The notes under the pieces: model-generated
Told to the model about the DNA's origin: nothing
What the model saw: the letters and a program-made list of their open reading frames with translations, nothing else
Database searches by the model: none
Translations under genes and position numbers: made by a program
Shown: positions 1-9,777 of the stretch, one piece after another
Layout: every line of letters begins with the position of its first letter
Position numbering within the stretch: the first letter of the stretch is position 1
Assembly (NCBI RefSeq): GCF_024643285.1
Contig: NZ_JAMSLW010000007.1
Location: 62,001 to 126,000 of the forward strand
Length of the DNA stretch: 64,000 nucleotides
Origin: Parapedobacter lycopersici
GTDB lineage: Bacteria; Bacteroidota; Bacteroidia; Sphingobacteriales; Sphingobacteriaceae
Direction: 5' to 3'

Positions 1-594
1 CCGTTCGATGCCGCTGACTACGGTATCGGCCATAAATACCAGTTCTTCTGATTGAATTGCGTTATGCACCCCCGTCGGCAACGGGATATAGTCGCTGTGC
101 AGGGCCGGATCAATGGTAAATTGCTCCACCGGCAGGTACTTGTTTCCCGCATCTTCCGGCTTTACGTTGTTTTTAGCATCGTATATTTTTCGTAGGTAAG
201 CCACCAATTGCCAGCGCTGGTCATCGTTCAGCGAACCCTTATAGGACGGCATGGGCCCCTTGCCCTCGGAAATTTTCCAGAATATCGCCCCATCTGTCTG
301 TTTTTGGAATGCCGGTAAGTGGAAATTAGCCGGCTTCACTTCAAACTCTGCTCCCATGGTGCCATCACCCTGCCCCCGCTCACCGTGACAGGTTGCACAG
401 TATGTTGCGTACAGCGTTTCTCCCTGGTCCAGTTCCGGCGAAGCTGCCCTGATCGGGTTCTTAAGCGTATCGGCCCAATCGGGTGCCTGCCAGGCATTGG
501 CATCCGCGGCTTCCCCGCCGGTTCCAAACTGGCATGCCCAGCATAACGATAACCCACCCACGCACAGCGTGGCCGCAAAAGTGGTCTTCTTCAT
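1..594 (-). CDS. c-type cytochrome lipoprotein, 3' part outside window
   Basis: The reading frame starts at the ATG at 594 and stays open to the window edge (198 codons seen). The N-terminus is a lipoprotein-type signal with Cys near residue 21. The haem c motif CATCH gives Cys66, Cys69 and His70, and a likely axial Met lies at about 115 in GKGPMPSYKG, so this is a class I cytochrome c domain at about 55-140. The last visible residues (ADTVVSGIER) resemble the start of the beta-propeller of PQQ-type aldose/sorbosone dehydrogenases, so the complete protein may be a cytochrome-dehydrogenase fusion; that is inference. It is the last visible gene of the SusCD locus, 80 bp after the CBM9-like gene. 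Confidence 0.85.
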   Translation of the reverse strand, partial: MKKTTFAATLCVGGLSLCWACQFGTGGEAADANAWQAPDWADTLKNPIRAASPELDQGETLYATYCATCHGERGQGDGTMGAEFEVKPANFHLPAFQKQTDGAIFWKISEGKGPMPSYKGSLNDDQRWQLVAYLRKIYDAKNNVKPEDAGNKYLPVEQFTIDPALHSDYIPLPTGVHNAIQSEELVFMADTVVSGIER

Positions 595-674
595 GAATCT
601 ATGTTGTTTTACAAAGTGTTTGTTTAGTTTGCATGATGCAATATTAACCCGAAATTACGGATGATAAATGGATT

Positions 675-1406
675 TTATTCAAAAATCAATGATCCAAATT
701 TTTCCATCTGGTGAAAGCTTCCCCGTACACCGGGGGTGGTTCGCTGCCATGTCCACGATGCGTATCCCTGATCGTAATCAATCCGGTAGCAATTGGCTTT
801 CCATACCGTTCCGGGTTCCGGACAGCCCTGTACCATCGGACTCAGCAGACGGAAGGGGATAAATAATTCACCGGTCCAGCCGGTTATCGCCGCACCGCTT
901 ACCCGTTTGCCCCCCTGTACGGATGTAGCGTGAACCACTTTGCGTCCTTCTCCGTATCCACTGGGCCGCCAGCCGTTAAACTTCCCGTCGATATTGACGA
1001 TCAGCAGCGGCAGTTCGTAGTTCAGCGGAGAAAGTTCATATTCCAGGTAGATGGGCAGGGAGGGGTCGGGGCGCAAAAAAACCTCCACGACATCTTCCCT
1101 GAACAGCGACCCGAAATCTTCCTCGATCGTGGCGTTAAGCTGCTGGTCTTCACATTGGAAAAGAAAATAAATCCCTGTTTCGGAATAGAGCGTTTTAATT
1201 TTTGTTTCGTAGGATACCTTGCCTTCCTGCATGGGCAGCATCACCCACTCGGCTTGTTCCCATGCAGCGGACTGCCCGGTACCATCCACCTGAAAATCGG
1301 CTGTCCGGCTCACGCGGAGCTCCGGCGCGGCGGGTATATCCTGGTGGGAAGGTAAATTTCCCACCAGGCTCCATACCAGGTTTATGCATATAAACAACAG
1401 TGTCAT
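675..1406 (-). CDS. CBM9-like carbohydrate-binding domain protein
   Basis: 243 aa with an N-terminal signal-like hydrophobic stretch (residues 1-17). The remainder resembles the CBM9-like beta-sandwich family common in Bacteroidota: a core around YSETGIYFLFQCED, then FREDVVEVFLRPD, then FNGWRPSG, and a C-terminal WTWQRTTPGVRGSFHQME. Proteins of this kind bind or process sugars at the cell surface or in the periplasm; no catalytic function can be assigned. It lies 12 bp downstream of the susD-like gene on the same strand and is probably co-transcribed with it. Confidence 0.75.
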   Translation of the reverse strand: MTLLFICINLVWSLVGNLPSHQDIPAAPELRVSRTADFQVDGTGQSAAWEQAEWVMLPMQEGKVSYETKIKTLYSETGIYFLFQCEDQQLNATIEEDFGSLFREDVVEVFLRPDPSLPIYLEYELSPLNYELPLLIVNIDGKFNGWRPSGYGEGRKVVHATSVQGGKRVSGAAITGWTGELFIPFRLLSPMVQGCPEPGTVWKANCYRIDYDQGYASWTWQRTTPGVRGSFHQMEKFGSLIFE

Positions 1407-1418
1407 GGATGGATCTGA

Positions 1419-3011
1419 TTATTCAACATCCCACCATAACAGCGTATACGGGCTGTCGTTGCCATCCAGGTACTGGCTTACCGCCTCATCCACCGCCGCC
1501 TTGCTGGCGTTGGTGATTGACGTTGGATAAGTAAGCCGTCGGATAAACGCCCCTTCCGGGATCAGGCCGCCGCTGTAATTCACCACATTCGGATATACCT
1601 TTGGATAGCCCGTCCTCCTGATCTCCGCCCAGGCTTCGCGGCCTTCGGGATAGATGGCGAGCCATTTCTGGATCATTATGCGCTCCAGTTTCTCGTCGGC
1701 ACCTGCGCCTTCATCCCATTTAACCGTAGTATGCGTCAGGATGCCGCCGTTGTTGTCCGGATTTTTGGGGTCGGTATAATCCGATGGGACAGCCGTTGCG
1801 TTATTCAGGTAATCGTCTACTCCGCCGACGTCATTCAGGTCAAATGACGCACGGACGCCGGACTCATAGAACTGCTGGGCCGTGCCGCCCATGTTCCAGC
1901 CCTTCAGCGCGCCTTCTGCCCGTAAAAAGTAACTCTCGGCTCCGTCCATGATCTTCACCGGCGTAGTCTGCTGGAAATTCGGTTTCGAAAAATTAACATA
2001 GGTATCTTTTAGGGAAATGTCTATTCCGTTCCGAATACCGATGTATTCGCCCTCAACGGCCGGATCGACGGCAGGCAGCGCATAGGTTTCCAGCCGCGGA
2101 TCGTTATAACCTTTCAAGTATGTAACAATCGTAGCCCCCATCCGGACATCCGACCACGCATTGGACATCTGTTCCAACGGGTGGGTAGTGGGCGCAATCA
2201 CCGCGAAGGAACCGTCTGCTGCGGTCAGCACCCCAAAGGGATGATTCACCGCCGCCTCTGCTTCCGTCCGGGCTTTTTCGGGATTCACATTGGAGATTCG
2301 CATAGCCAGCCGCAGCCGCAGCGTATTCGCCATCCGGATCCACTTGGCATAGTCTCCTTTATATAACGACTGATCAAACCGTGCGAAACGAAACTGATCA
2401 CCGTCGGGACTTTCATTTTCCGCGGTGGTTAAAGCATCAACAGCCCAAGCCAGGTCTTCAAAAAAAGCATCATAGGCCACTTCTTCGGAATCAAATGAGA
2501 CCTCGCTCGCGGATCCGTATTGCGTATAAGGTATGGGGCCGAATACATCGACCAGTCGATGACCGACAAAGACCTTACAGATCAGTCCGATGGCGTATAG
2601 ATCGGGGTATTTGATATCATTCTCTTCTTTCTTTGTTTGCAACCAGGGGTTTAAAACGGTTTCTGAGGGCCTTGACCACACCGGACTGTTCCAGGTATCA
2701 GACATCGCATAGGTCCGGTTCTGGATGTTTCCCTGAAACGGGGTTGGCGACGACAAATATCCGCTGAACGCGTCGCCGTTGTGGTTGTTGTCTCGTTGAT
2801 AATTTGCGGAACCGGTTGCGATAACGATGTTGTTCATCATTCCCGGCAATAACATACCGCCTTTTACGCCATCGATTTCGGCGAGTTCGTCCGAAAATTG
2901 CTTCAGGTCGCCATTTTCATACCGGTCAGTACAGGCACCTACCAATACCAACGATATGGCGCATAGGAGGGTCTGTTTGCCTTGGCGTATTATGTTGTGA
3001 TATCTTTTCAT
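1419..3011 (-). CDS. SusD/RagB-like outer-membrane nutrient-binding lipoprotein
   Basis: 530 aa with a lipoprotein signal (lipobox LVGAC, Cys27). The body matches the SusD-like_2 branch: an N-terminal VKGGMLLPGMMNNIVIA region, TPR-like helices with DYAKWIRMANTLRLRLAMRI at about 230, and a C-terminal IYPEGREAWAEIRRTGYPK block typical of the family. SusD proteins form the lid over the SusC barrel and capture the substrate on the cell surface. The gene is 18 bp downstream of susC. The substrate is unknown; this SusD branch is often linked to substrates other than large glycans. Confidence 0.93.
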   Translation of the reverse strand: MKRYHNIIRQGKQTLLCAISLVLVGACTDRYENGDLKQFSDELAEIDGVKGGMLLPGMMNNIVIATGSANYQRDNNHNGDAFSGYLSSPTPFQGNIQNRTYAMSDTWNSPVWSRPSETVLNPWLQTKKEENDIKYPDLYAIGLICKVFVGHRLVDVFGPIPYTQYGSASEVSFDSEEVAYDAFFEDLAWAVDALTTAENESPDGDQFRFARFDQSLYKGDYAKWIRMANTLRLRLAMRISNVNPEKARTEAEAAVNHPFGVLTAADGSFAVIAPTTHPLEQMSNAWSDVRMGATIVTYLKGYNDPRLETYALPAVDPAVEGEYIGIRNGIDISLKDTYVNFSKPNFQQTTPVKIMDGAESYFLRAEGALKGWNMGGTAQQFYESGVRASFDLNDVGGVDDYLNNATAVPSDYTDPKNPDNNGGILTHTTVKWDEGAGADEKLERIMIQKWLAIYPEGREAWAEIRRTGYPKVYPNVVNYSGGLIPEGAFIRRLTYPTSITNASKAAVDEAVSQYLDGNDSPYTLLWWDVE

Positions 3012-3029
3012 TTTTCTAAGTCATTAATG

Positions 3030-6000
3030 TTAAAACGTGGCCCTCAATGAAACACCGTAAGAGCGGGTAGATGGCAGGTTAAATCCTTCAAGCCCCTGCA
3101 GTCCGTTGGCAGGCGCGATACTGACTTCCGGATCAAACGGTGCTTCTTTGTGGAAGAAAAAGAGGTTGCGCCCCACGAAGGAAATATTCAGATCTTTAAT
3201 TCCCTTGGCAAACTGCGGGAAACGGTAACTCAGGCTGAGCTCGCGGAGACGGATGTTAGTCGCGTCAAACGTGTAAAGCTCCGCAGCACCCTGCTGGCCG
3301 GTACCCGATATCCGCTTAAAGTAAGCTTCCGCGTCCACCAGGTTGCCATTGACCATTACACCGCCAGCATTACGGGCGTCAGCGGTACGCTGCGACAATC
3401 CCTTCCAGTCCCGCCACGTTTCGGTAACGGATACAATTTCTCCTCCCCAGCGGCTGTCGATCAGGAATCCGAGGGAAAAGTTCTTATAAGCAAACGTATT
3501 GTTGAAGCCGGCAAGGAAATCCGGGTTGGCGTTGCCGATGTATTCGTCGGGGTTAGCCGACAATACCGGGAGGCCGTTATTATCGGTGACTACCGTTCCA
3601 TCTTCATTGTATTGTATCCGTTTGCCATATAGATCACCGTACGATCCATAATTTCCGTTTTCCGGACGTGTCAGGAACAATTGCACCTGGCGGGTCGCGT
3701 CAATGGATGTCAATACAAACCGGGGGGTGGTCAGCAGATCGCTCAGCTGCACAATCTGGTTGATGTTGCGCGAAAAGTTAATGCTCGGTGTCCATTGGAA
3801 ATCACCTTCGCCCACCTGGTAGCTGATCAATCCTTCAAATCCCTTGTTCCGTATGGTACCCCCGTTGATATAAAATTCCGATGCGCCAGACCCTGCGGGA
3901 GCACCGATCGTAAATACCTGATCATACGTCGTCGCATTATAGTACGTCAGGTTTACCGACAGTTTATCCCGCAAGAGCCGGAGTTCGGCGCCCAGCTCAA
4001 ACGACCGGGTACGTTCGGGTTTCAGATCGACGGTATCCGTACCGTTGAAGTAAGGTAACGTTCCCCTCGGGTTAACGTTCTCGTTGTTATCTATCGAATA
4101 GGGAGGGCGGTAATTAGCCACACCAAACGGCAGTGTATTACCCACTTCTGAATACGAAGCCCGCAATTTGGCAAATGAAAGCACGTCGCTGGACCCGATG
4201 GATTCGGTCAGGACATAGGACAGTCCGACGGAAGGGTAGAAAAACGGTAGATTAACCGTGTTACTCCATTCGTTCCGGCCGGTTACATCCAGGTACAGCA
4301 TGGATTTATAACCGATGTTTGCCGAAGCAAAAACGGCCTGGTTCAGGGTCTTTCTCAAGCTTTCCGATGCATCGAACGGAAACTGCAGTGCTGCTACCGA
4401 GAAATAATTCGCATACGAAAGTCCAGATGCCGTTATACTGCCCAGGTTGGTTGCAGACGTTTTAATATACGTATTGCTCGCGCCGAGTGTTGCAGAAAGA
4501 GAAATATTATCCCCCAAGTTATCGTTCGCAGTCACCAATACATCGGAGTACCATTGATCGGTGCTGGACGTGTTTTTGGTGTAGTCCCCGTTTGCGGAAG
4601 CCTGCAGTGGATCAGTAGTAGCAAAGAGCCGCTGTTCGTAACGGTCCTGCACCCGGTCATACGTAGTCCGGGCCTGGATGTCCAGCCAATCGGTCAACGC
4701 ATATTTTGCTGTGAAAGCCGCAATGGTACGTTCCCGGATCATATCGTTCTGGTTGCGATGCTGAATCCAGTAAGGGTTCTGATTAGAGCTGGCCTCGTTC
4801 ACAATATAAGGCCAGTTTTGCTGGTATAATTTCCGCACGGGATCCCAGGTTTCAAAATGATTGGCATCGTATTTTGAAAAGTCATCTCCTGTCGGGAATA
4901 AATACAGGCTGAATATAGGGCTTAGGTAGTAGCCCGATTGCGGACGGTTGTATACGCCCTGGTTAATGTAATTTACAGACCCATCCAGTGAAAGTTTATC
5001 GTCAAATAATTGGGTGGTTGCCCTTAAGTTAAAATTGTTCCGGTTCAGCCGGTTTTCGGGGACGATGCCTTTCGCATGCGTGTTGCCATAAGAGAAGTAA
5101 ACCTGTCCGATTTCGCTGCCGGTGGAAATGGAAATGCTGTTCAGGTAATTGGCACCGGTGTTGAAAAAGTCCGGGATATGCGAATTGGCACCATTGGTAA
5201 TGGCCGGCCCCCAGCTCTCGTTGCTTACGCCCGGCTCACGCTGCCCGTATCCGGTCTGGTTTTCGGGTAAGCCAATCGGGTTTTCAAATGTCGCTGTTGA
5301 GGAAAACTGCACCGTGGAGCTGCCTTTTTTTCCTTTTTTGGTGGTGACCAGGATCACCCCGTTGGCGGCCTGGCTGCCGTAGAGCGCCGCTGCCGAAGCA
5401 CCCTGAAGTACCTGTACGCTTTCAATATCCTCCGGGTTCAGGTTGGAAATAGCGTCACCGTAATCCTGCTGGCTGAACAGCGTGTTGCTCGACGTGCTGG
5501 ACGCATTGTTCATTGGCACACCGTCAATGACATATAACGGCTGGTTGGACCCTAAAATGGACTTATTTCCCCGTAGTAGCACCCGTGTGGATGCTCCCGG
5601 GCCGCCACTGCCTTTCGTAATGACGACACCTGCCGCCTTACCCGCCATCGAGTTCATAAAATTGGGGTCCTTAACACGGTTTAACTCTTCTTCGGAAACG
5701 TTCTGTGTGGCATAGGTAAGGCTCCGCGTGCTCCGCTCCAGGCCCAGTGCGGTAATGGTAACCTCACCCAATGTCTGTTCATCGCTTTGCAGGATGATTT
5801 GGATCATCGATTGATTGTTAACCTGGATTTCCTGGGTGAGAAATCCAATGGAACTCACTACCAGTACGCCGTTGGCGGGAGCATCGATGGTAAATTCTCC
5901 CGCCGCATTGGTATAAGTTCCGTTTTGCGCACCCTTGACCTGGACGGTCACCCCTTCAATGGGCTGCCCACTGGCGTCGGTAACCCTTCCGCTTACATCA

Positions 6001-6410
6001 ACCGCCGGTGGGTTTTCAGGCCGGGTGTTGACGACTTTGATGGGTTCCGGCGCTTCGCGGATCAATACTGTTTTGCGCTCAATGCTGTAGGTGAAAGGCT
6101 GTCCGGCAAGGCAGATCTCCAACGCTTCTTCCAACGGCGTGTTGTTGAAATTGACGCTTACCGTTTTGGCCGACTGCAGCCTGCGTGCCGACCACAGCAC
6201 GTTATATCCGGTCTGTTTGCGGATCTCACTGAACACCTGTTCTAACCGCGCGTGCGCATTACGGTAGGTAATTTCCTGCGCATATCCATGAGCGCTTACC
6301 TCCATCATGGTGGCCAGTAATATGGCAATGCTGAGTTTCATCACAATCCAGGATTTGTGTAGCATGCCCACGGGGCTACCCGCGGGCTTTTTCATAGAAA
6401 TTTTATACAT
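3030..6410 (-). CDS. SusC/RagA-type TonB-dependent transporter with STN signalling domain
   Basis: 1126 aa outer-membrane transporter. Order of parts: signal sequence (about 24-45), STN domain (about 50-112), a carboxypeptidase-regulatory-like beta-sandwich (about 137-215), a TonB plug ending in NGVILVTTKKGKKG (about 350), then the 22-strand barrel to the C-terminal Phe (GVSLRATF). The STN domain marks a transducer-type receptor: by family knowledge it contacts the FecR-like protein when substrate is bound and so switches on the ECF sigma factor. Both partners lie directly upstream on the same strand. Confidence 0.96.
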   Translation of the reverse strand: MYKISMKKPAGSPVGMLHKSWIVMKLSIAILLATMMEVSAHGYAQEITYRNAHARLEQVFSEIRKQTGYNVLWSARRLQSAKTVSVNFNNTPLEEALEICLAGQPFTYSIERKTVLIREAPEPIKVVNTRPENPPAVDVSGRVTDASGQPIEGVTVQVKGAQNGTYTNAAGEFTIDAPANGVLVVSSIGFLTQEIQVNNQSMIQIILQSDEQTLGEVTITALGLERSTRSLTYATQNVSEEELNRVKDPNFMNSMAGKAAGVVITKGSGGPGASTRVLLRGNKSILGSNQPLYVIDGVPMNNASSTSSNTLFSQQDYGDAISNLNPEDIESVQVLQGASAAALYGSQAANGVILVTTKKGKKGSSTVQFSSTATFENPIGLPENQTGYGQREPGVSNESWGPAITNGANSHIPDFFNTGANYLNSISISTGSEIGQVYFSYGNTHAKGIVPENRLNRNNFNLRATTQLFDDKLSLDGSVNYINQGVYNRPQSGYYLSPIFSLYLFPTGDDFSKYDANHFETWDPVRKLYQQNWPYIVNEASSNQNPYWIQHRNQNDMIRERTIAAFTAKYALTDWLDIQARTTYDRVQDRYEQRLFATTDPLQASANGDYTKNTSSTDQWYSDVLVTANDNLGDNISLSATLGASNTYIKTSATNLGSITASGLSYANYFSVAALQFPFDASESLRKTLNQAVFASANIGYKSMLYLDVTGRNEWSNTVNLPFFYPSVGLSYVLTESIGSSDVLSFAKLRASYSEVGNTLPFGVANYRPPYSIDNNENVNPRGTLPYFNGTDTVDLKPERTRSFELGAELRLLRDKLSVNLTYYNATTYDQVFTIGAPAGSGASEFYINGGTIRNKGFEGLISYQVGEGDFQWTPSINFSRNINQIVQLSDLLTTPRFVLTSIDATRQVQLFLTRPENGNYGSYGDLYGKRIQYNEDGTVVTDNNGLPVLSANPDEYIGNANPDFLAGFNNTFAYKNFSLGFLIDSRWGGEIVSVTETWRDWKGLSQRTADARNAGGVMVNGNLVDAEAYFKRISGTGQQGAAELYTFDATNIRLRELSLSYRFPQFAKGIKDLNISFVGRNLFFFHKEAPFDPEVSIAPANGLQGLEGFNLPSTRSYGVSLRATF

Positions 6411-6461
6411 TTGGTTGTCTGTTTTAAAAAAGTGATTCTTTGTTGAAGCAAGACATTTGAT

Positions 6462-6488
6462 GCCGGGGGCGTCGCAACCGCCCCTGGC
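6462..6488. other. GC-rich hairpin between fecR and susC
   Basis: GCCGGGGGCG (6462-6471) and CGCCCCTGGC (6479-6488) form a 10-bp stem with one G-T pair and a 7-nt loop. A T-run follows it only on the plus strand, where no gene ends. For the minus-strand transcript it would be a hairpin in the susC leader, perhaps lowering read-through from fecR; that is inference. Confidence 0.4.
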
Positions 6489-6586
6489 TTTTTGCCTGTA
6501 ATAAGAGGGAAACCCCGGTTAGGGGGGCACCTTTCTTTTCATATGTTACATTCCGGTTAGTACTGTACTGCGCGCGGCCACGTTCG

Positions 6587-7741
6587 TCATTGACCGGCAT
6601 AAATAAAGATGGTTCTTCCTTTGACCTGAAAGCGTACATCTCCCGTTTTTTCCAGCATGCGCAACACCGTGGTTACGTCATCAAAACGGGATACGGATCC
6701 GCCGAAGAGCTCTTCCTTTGGCTGGCTGTCTTCGTATACCACCTGTACGTCGTACCAGCGGGCTATTTTCCGCATCACGCTTTCCATGGATTCATTATTG
6801 AAGACGAAGAGTCCATTTTTCCACGCGACGACATCGTCGGGATTGACGGCACTGACACCGACGGCTTTACTGCCGGGGGATATCACGGCCTGTTGTTTAG
6901 GCTTCAGCGTGGTACCCTGCGGTGCGGCAGCCCCGGGAGAACCGGAGCCGGCAGGGGTTATCCGTACACTGCCCTCAAGTAACGTCGTCCGGGTTTCGCT
7001 GTCGTCGCCGTAAGCCTCGACATTGAAATGCGTACCCAGCACCTTCAGTTCCTGCTGTTCCGAGACGACGTAAAATGGTTGGTCGGCCCGGTGGGCTACC
7101 TCAAAATAGACTTCGCCTGTGATGCTTACCCGGCGTTCTTTGCCGGTAAACGCCGTGGGATACGTAATGGACGACTCGGCGTTCAGCCATACTTTCGTGC
7201 CGTCGGATAGCGTGACGGTATACTGGCCACCGCGGGGCGTCTGCAACACATTCAGTCCACCCGCCGCCGACTGGCCATTCTCGCGGTAGGTAATTTGTCC
7301 ATTTTCCAGCTTAACGACATTTGCGTTCCCCTGCACAGCCAGATTGCCCTCGCCGGCATCATCGAGGCTTATTTTCGAACCATCGGAGAGGGTCAGTACG
7401 GCCTCTCTCCCGCCGGGGACGATCGGTGTCGTCCCATCGCCGGCAGCAGCCGTCTGCTTTTCATCCTCCGAATTGCGGTAATGATAGCCGTATAGACCTG
7501 CCAATAGCAAAACAAGCACGGCAGCTGCAGCCACCAGCGGTTTCCAAAGTGACCGCCGGACGGGGAGCAACGGTTTCATGGACGACCAGGCGCGCTGCTG
7601 GGCATCGTTCACCAGATCTTCCTCCGGATAGGCGTCTTCGCCCAGTTCCGCAAACCACGCCTCCACCAACCGCCGTTCTTCAGCCGTACAACGTCCTGTC
7701 CGGTACTTTTCCAATAAGTCTTGAGCACTTCGTTTTGTCAT
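6587..7741 (-). CDS. FecR-family anti-sigma factor
   Basis: 384 aa. A cytoplasmic N-terminal anti-sigma domain (about 1-60) precedes one membrane segment (about 66-86). The periplasmic FecR domain (about 165-260) shows TPRGGQYTVTLSDGTKVWLNA and GEVYFEVAH. The C-terminal DUF4974-type region (about 310-380) includes VFNNESMESVMRKIARWYDV. It holds the cognate sigma factor inactive until the STN domain of the receptor signals across the periplasm. It sits 59 bp after the ECF sigma gene and about 175 bp before susC, the standard order for these modules in Bacteroidota. Confidence 0.95.
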   Translation of the reverse strand: MTKRSAQDLLEKYRTGRCTAEERRLVEAWFAELGEDAYPEEDLVNDAQQRAWSSMKPLLPVRRSLWKPLVAAAAVLVLLLAGLYGYHYRNSEDEKQTAAAGDGTTPIVPGGREAVLTLSDGSKISLDDAGEGNLAVQGNANVVKLENGQITYRENGQSAAGGLNVLQTPRGGQYTVTLSDGTKVWLNAESSITYPTAFTGKERRVSITGEVYFEVAHRADQPFYVVSEQQELKVLGTHFNVEAYGDDSETRTTLLEGSVRITPAGSGSPGAAAPQGTTLKPKQQAVISPGSKAVGVSAVNPDDVVAWKNGLFVFNNESMESVMRKIARWYDVQVVYEDSQPKEELFGGSVSRFDDVTTVLRMLEKTGDVRFQVKGRTIFIYAGQ

Positions 7742-7800
7742 ACCACACCGATGTGATTGTTAGTTGTAGACGAGTTTCGCCGGGCCAAAGGGTATAGGTT

Positions 7801-8391
7801 TCAGAAAAAATACCCGATCAATGCCAAAAAATAGACTCCGATATTGAGCCGCATACGCAAAATTCGCAGGGCTTTTTTTACGTGGGTGCGCACCGTCAGT
7901 TCCGATAGTTCCAGTTTCTCTGCAATCTCCTTATGGCTCAGGTTCTCGTACCGGCTCATCTCGAAGACCTCACGCATCTTGGGGGGAAGGGCCGATATTT
8001 CCGCCTCAATAAGCGCGGCCAGATCAAGCGACCTTACCCGGTAATCGGTGCCGGTTTGCTCCCGGTCGATAAAACCCTGAAGCGACTGGATGTATTTTTC
8101 GCGCACCTGCTGGCGGGCGATGACATCGAGAATCCGGTTCCTGACGGCGGTATACAGGTAAACGGCCAGGTTATCATTGGTTAACGAAAGGCGCTCCCGC
8201 CGCACCCACAATGCGGTGAACAGCTCCTGTACCACATCCTTTGCCTGTTCCGCATCGCGGAGTTTTTTATAAGCATGGATAAATAACAGTCCGTAATAGC
8301 GATGAAACACCATGGTGAAAGCGGCGGCATCTCCACGCTGCAATAAAACGACTAATTCCTGGTCAGATAAATTTGTCTGCAATGACATCAC
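7801..8391 (-). CDS. ECF sigma-70 factor of the SusCD module
   Basis: 196 aa. Region 2 is at about 25-95 (AYKKLRDAEQAKDVVQEL, TAVRNRILDVI) and region 4 at about 130-185 (LPPKMREVFEMSRYENLSHK, then ELSELTVRTHVKKALRILR). It belongs to the Bacteroides-type ECF family that works with FecR and STN-SusC proteins, and should direct transcription of the SusCD genes downstream. The 265-bp gap before it separates it from the divergent nuoA. Confidence 0.95.
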   Translation of the reverse strand: MMSLQTNLSDQELVVLLQRGDAAAFTMVFHRYYGLLFIHAYKKLRDAEQAKDVVQELFTALWVRRERLSLTNDNLAVYLYTAVRNRILDVIARQQVREKYIQSLQGFIDREQTGTDYRVRSLDLAALIEAEISALPPKMREVFEMSRYENLSHKEIAEKLELSELTVRTHVKKALRILRMRLNIGVYFLALIGYFF

Positions 8392-8644
8392 CTTTAGGTA
8401 TTAAACATGTTCCAAAAGCCAGCCAAAAACCGGTACATAAAAATAACAACAGCCGCACACGCAGCCATTGATTTTAAGCCGGGAGTTAACAGTTAAGATA
8501 AAGTTAGTAAACTTCGTAAAGTGTTACCTGTCATAATTTGGTTACTCTTTTATTACTGGCTGTCAAACTATAGACGGGCACCCGGCAGGGAGGGGGTATA
8601 CCCCCGGGAAAAAAATACCGCATGCGTCAAAATAATAAATTGCG

Positions 8645-8652
8645 TATCTTTG
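8645..8652 (+). promoter_or_regulatory. -7 promoter box just upstream of nuoA
   Basis: TATCTTTG matches the Bacteroidota -7 consensus TAnnTTTG and ends only 4 nt before the nuoA ATG, so the transcript may have almost no leader. No clear TTG -33 element was found 19-21 bp upstream. Confidence 0.45.
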
Positions 8653-8656
8653 AACC

Positions 8657-9253
8657 ATGGATGACCCGGCGCAACTTACGGAATTTGGTAAAATCCTCCT
8701 CATCGGGATTGTGGGTGCGCTGCTGGTTTTGTTTACCCTGCTACTGGGTAAAATCATCTCACCAAAGAAACCGAACAAAGAAAAGCTGAGCACGTATGAA
8801 TGCGGCGAAGAGGCACAGGGAAGTTCCTGGATTCAGTTCAATGCCCGCTTTTACGTCATCGCCCTGGTCTTTTTATTATTTGATGTCGAATTAATCTTTA
8901 TTTTTCCCTGGGCTACGGTTTTTGGCCAGGCGGATTTTATATCGACCGACCCCCGGTGGGGATGGTTCACCTTACTGGAGATGTTTGTCTTCGTGGGGAT
9001 ACTGATTGTCGGGTTGGTATATGTATGGCGGAAAGGCGACCTCGAATGGATCAAACCCCGCGTAGTAACACCCCGGGTACAGGTCAATATTCCCGGTGCG
9101 GCCTATGACCGGTTAAACCGGGAACGGTACCGGGTACAGCCGTTCGAGCCGCTGCGACCGTCCGAAATAAAAGAAACACCGAAAACGGAGGCTCCCGAAG
9201 CCAAAGCCCCGGCTTTCAAACCCAGATTCAAGAAACCCGGAACAACACCATGA
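8657..9253 (+). CDS. nuoA: NADH-quinone oxidoreductase subunit A
   Basis: 198 aa membrane subunit of respiratory complex I. Three membrane segments (about 11-31, 66-88, 104-125) and the diagnostic YECGE (47-51) with Cys49, then [12 protein letters not shown] (75-86), identify NuoA. The family is usually about 120-135 aa; here a hydrophilic tail of about 65 residues, rich in Pro, Lys and Glu, follows residue 131. The stop overlaps the nuoB start (ATGA), which implies translational coupling. Confidence 0.95.
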   Translation: MDDPAQLTEFGKILLIGIVGALLVLFTLLLGKIISPKKPNKEKLSTYECGEEAQGSSWIQFNARFYVIALVFLLFDVELIFIFPWATVFGQADFISTDPRWGWFTLLEMFVFVGILIVGLVYVWRKGDLEWIKPRVVTPRVQVNIPGAAYDRLNRERYRVQPFEPLRPSEIKETPKTEAPEAKAPAFKPRFKKPGTTP

Positions 9254-9753
9254 GCATGAATAAACAGCTGGAAAGCAATGGAGTGGTCATCGCCAAGCTG
9301 GATGACCTACTCAATTGGGCCCGGTTATCGTCTATGTGGCCGATGAGTTTCGGTATTGCCTGCTGCGCCATTGAAATGATGGGGGCCATGGCTGCTACGT
9401 ATGACTTAGACCGGTTTGGCGTATTCCCAAGGCCCTCACCCCGGCAGTCGGATGTGATGATCATCGCCGGAACGGTGACCTTCAAGATGGCCGACCGCAT
9501 CCGGCGGCTGTACGAACAGATGCCCGACCCCAAATATGTGATTTCCATGGGCTCCTGTTCCAACTGCGGCGGACCGTATTGGCAGCATGGATATCATGTG
9601 GTAAAAGGGGTCGACCGGGTTATTCCGGTAGACATTTACGTGCAGGGCTGCCCTCCGCGGCCCGAAGCATTGATCGGGGCGTTCCTGGAATTACAGAAAA
9701 AAATTGAGCAGGAGCATATTATCGCCGACAAGCTGCAATCAACACACGCTTAA
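9250..9753 (+). CDS. nuoB: NADH-quinone oxidoreductase subunit B
   Basis: 167 aa. This subunit carries iron-sulfur cluster N2, the last electron relay before quinone in complex I. The four expected Cys ligands are visible: Cys38 and Cys39 ([10 protein letters not shown]), Cys103 (MGSCSNCGG) and Cys134 (QGCPPRPE). The start overlaps the nuoA stop. Unusually, the next gene is purK, 24 bp downstream, not nuoC. Confidence 0.97.
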   Translation: MSMNKQLESNGVVIAKLDDLLNWARLSSMWPMSFGIACCAIEMMGAMAATYDLDRFGVFPRPSPRQSDVMIIAGTVTFKMADRIRRLYEQMPDPKYVISMGSCSNCGGPYWQHGYHVVKGVDRVIPVDIYVQGCPPRPEALIGAFLELQKKIEQEHIIADKLQSTHA

Positions 9754-9777
9754 CCTTCATAACATTCCAAATCACCT

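Noticed and set aside
7321-7797. 158-codon plus-strand frame inside fecR
   Set aside because: It is the antisense shadow of fecR, rich in Arg, Pro and Ser, with no domain.
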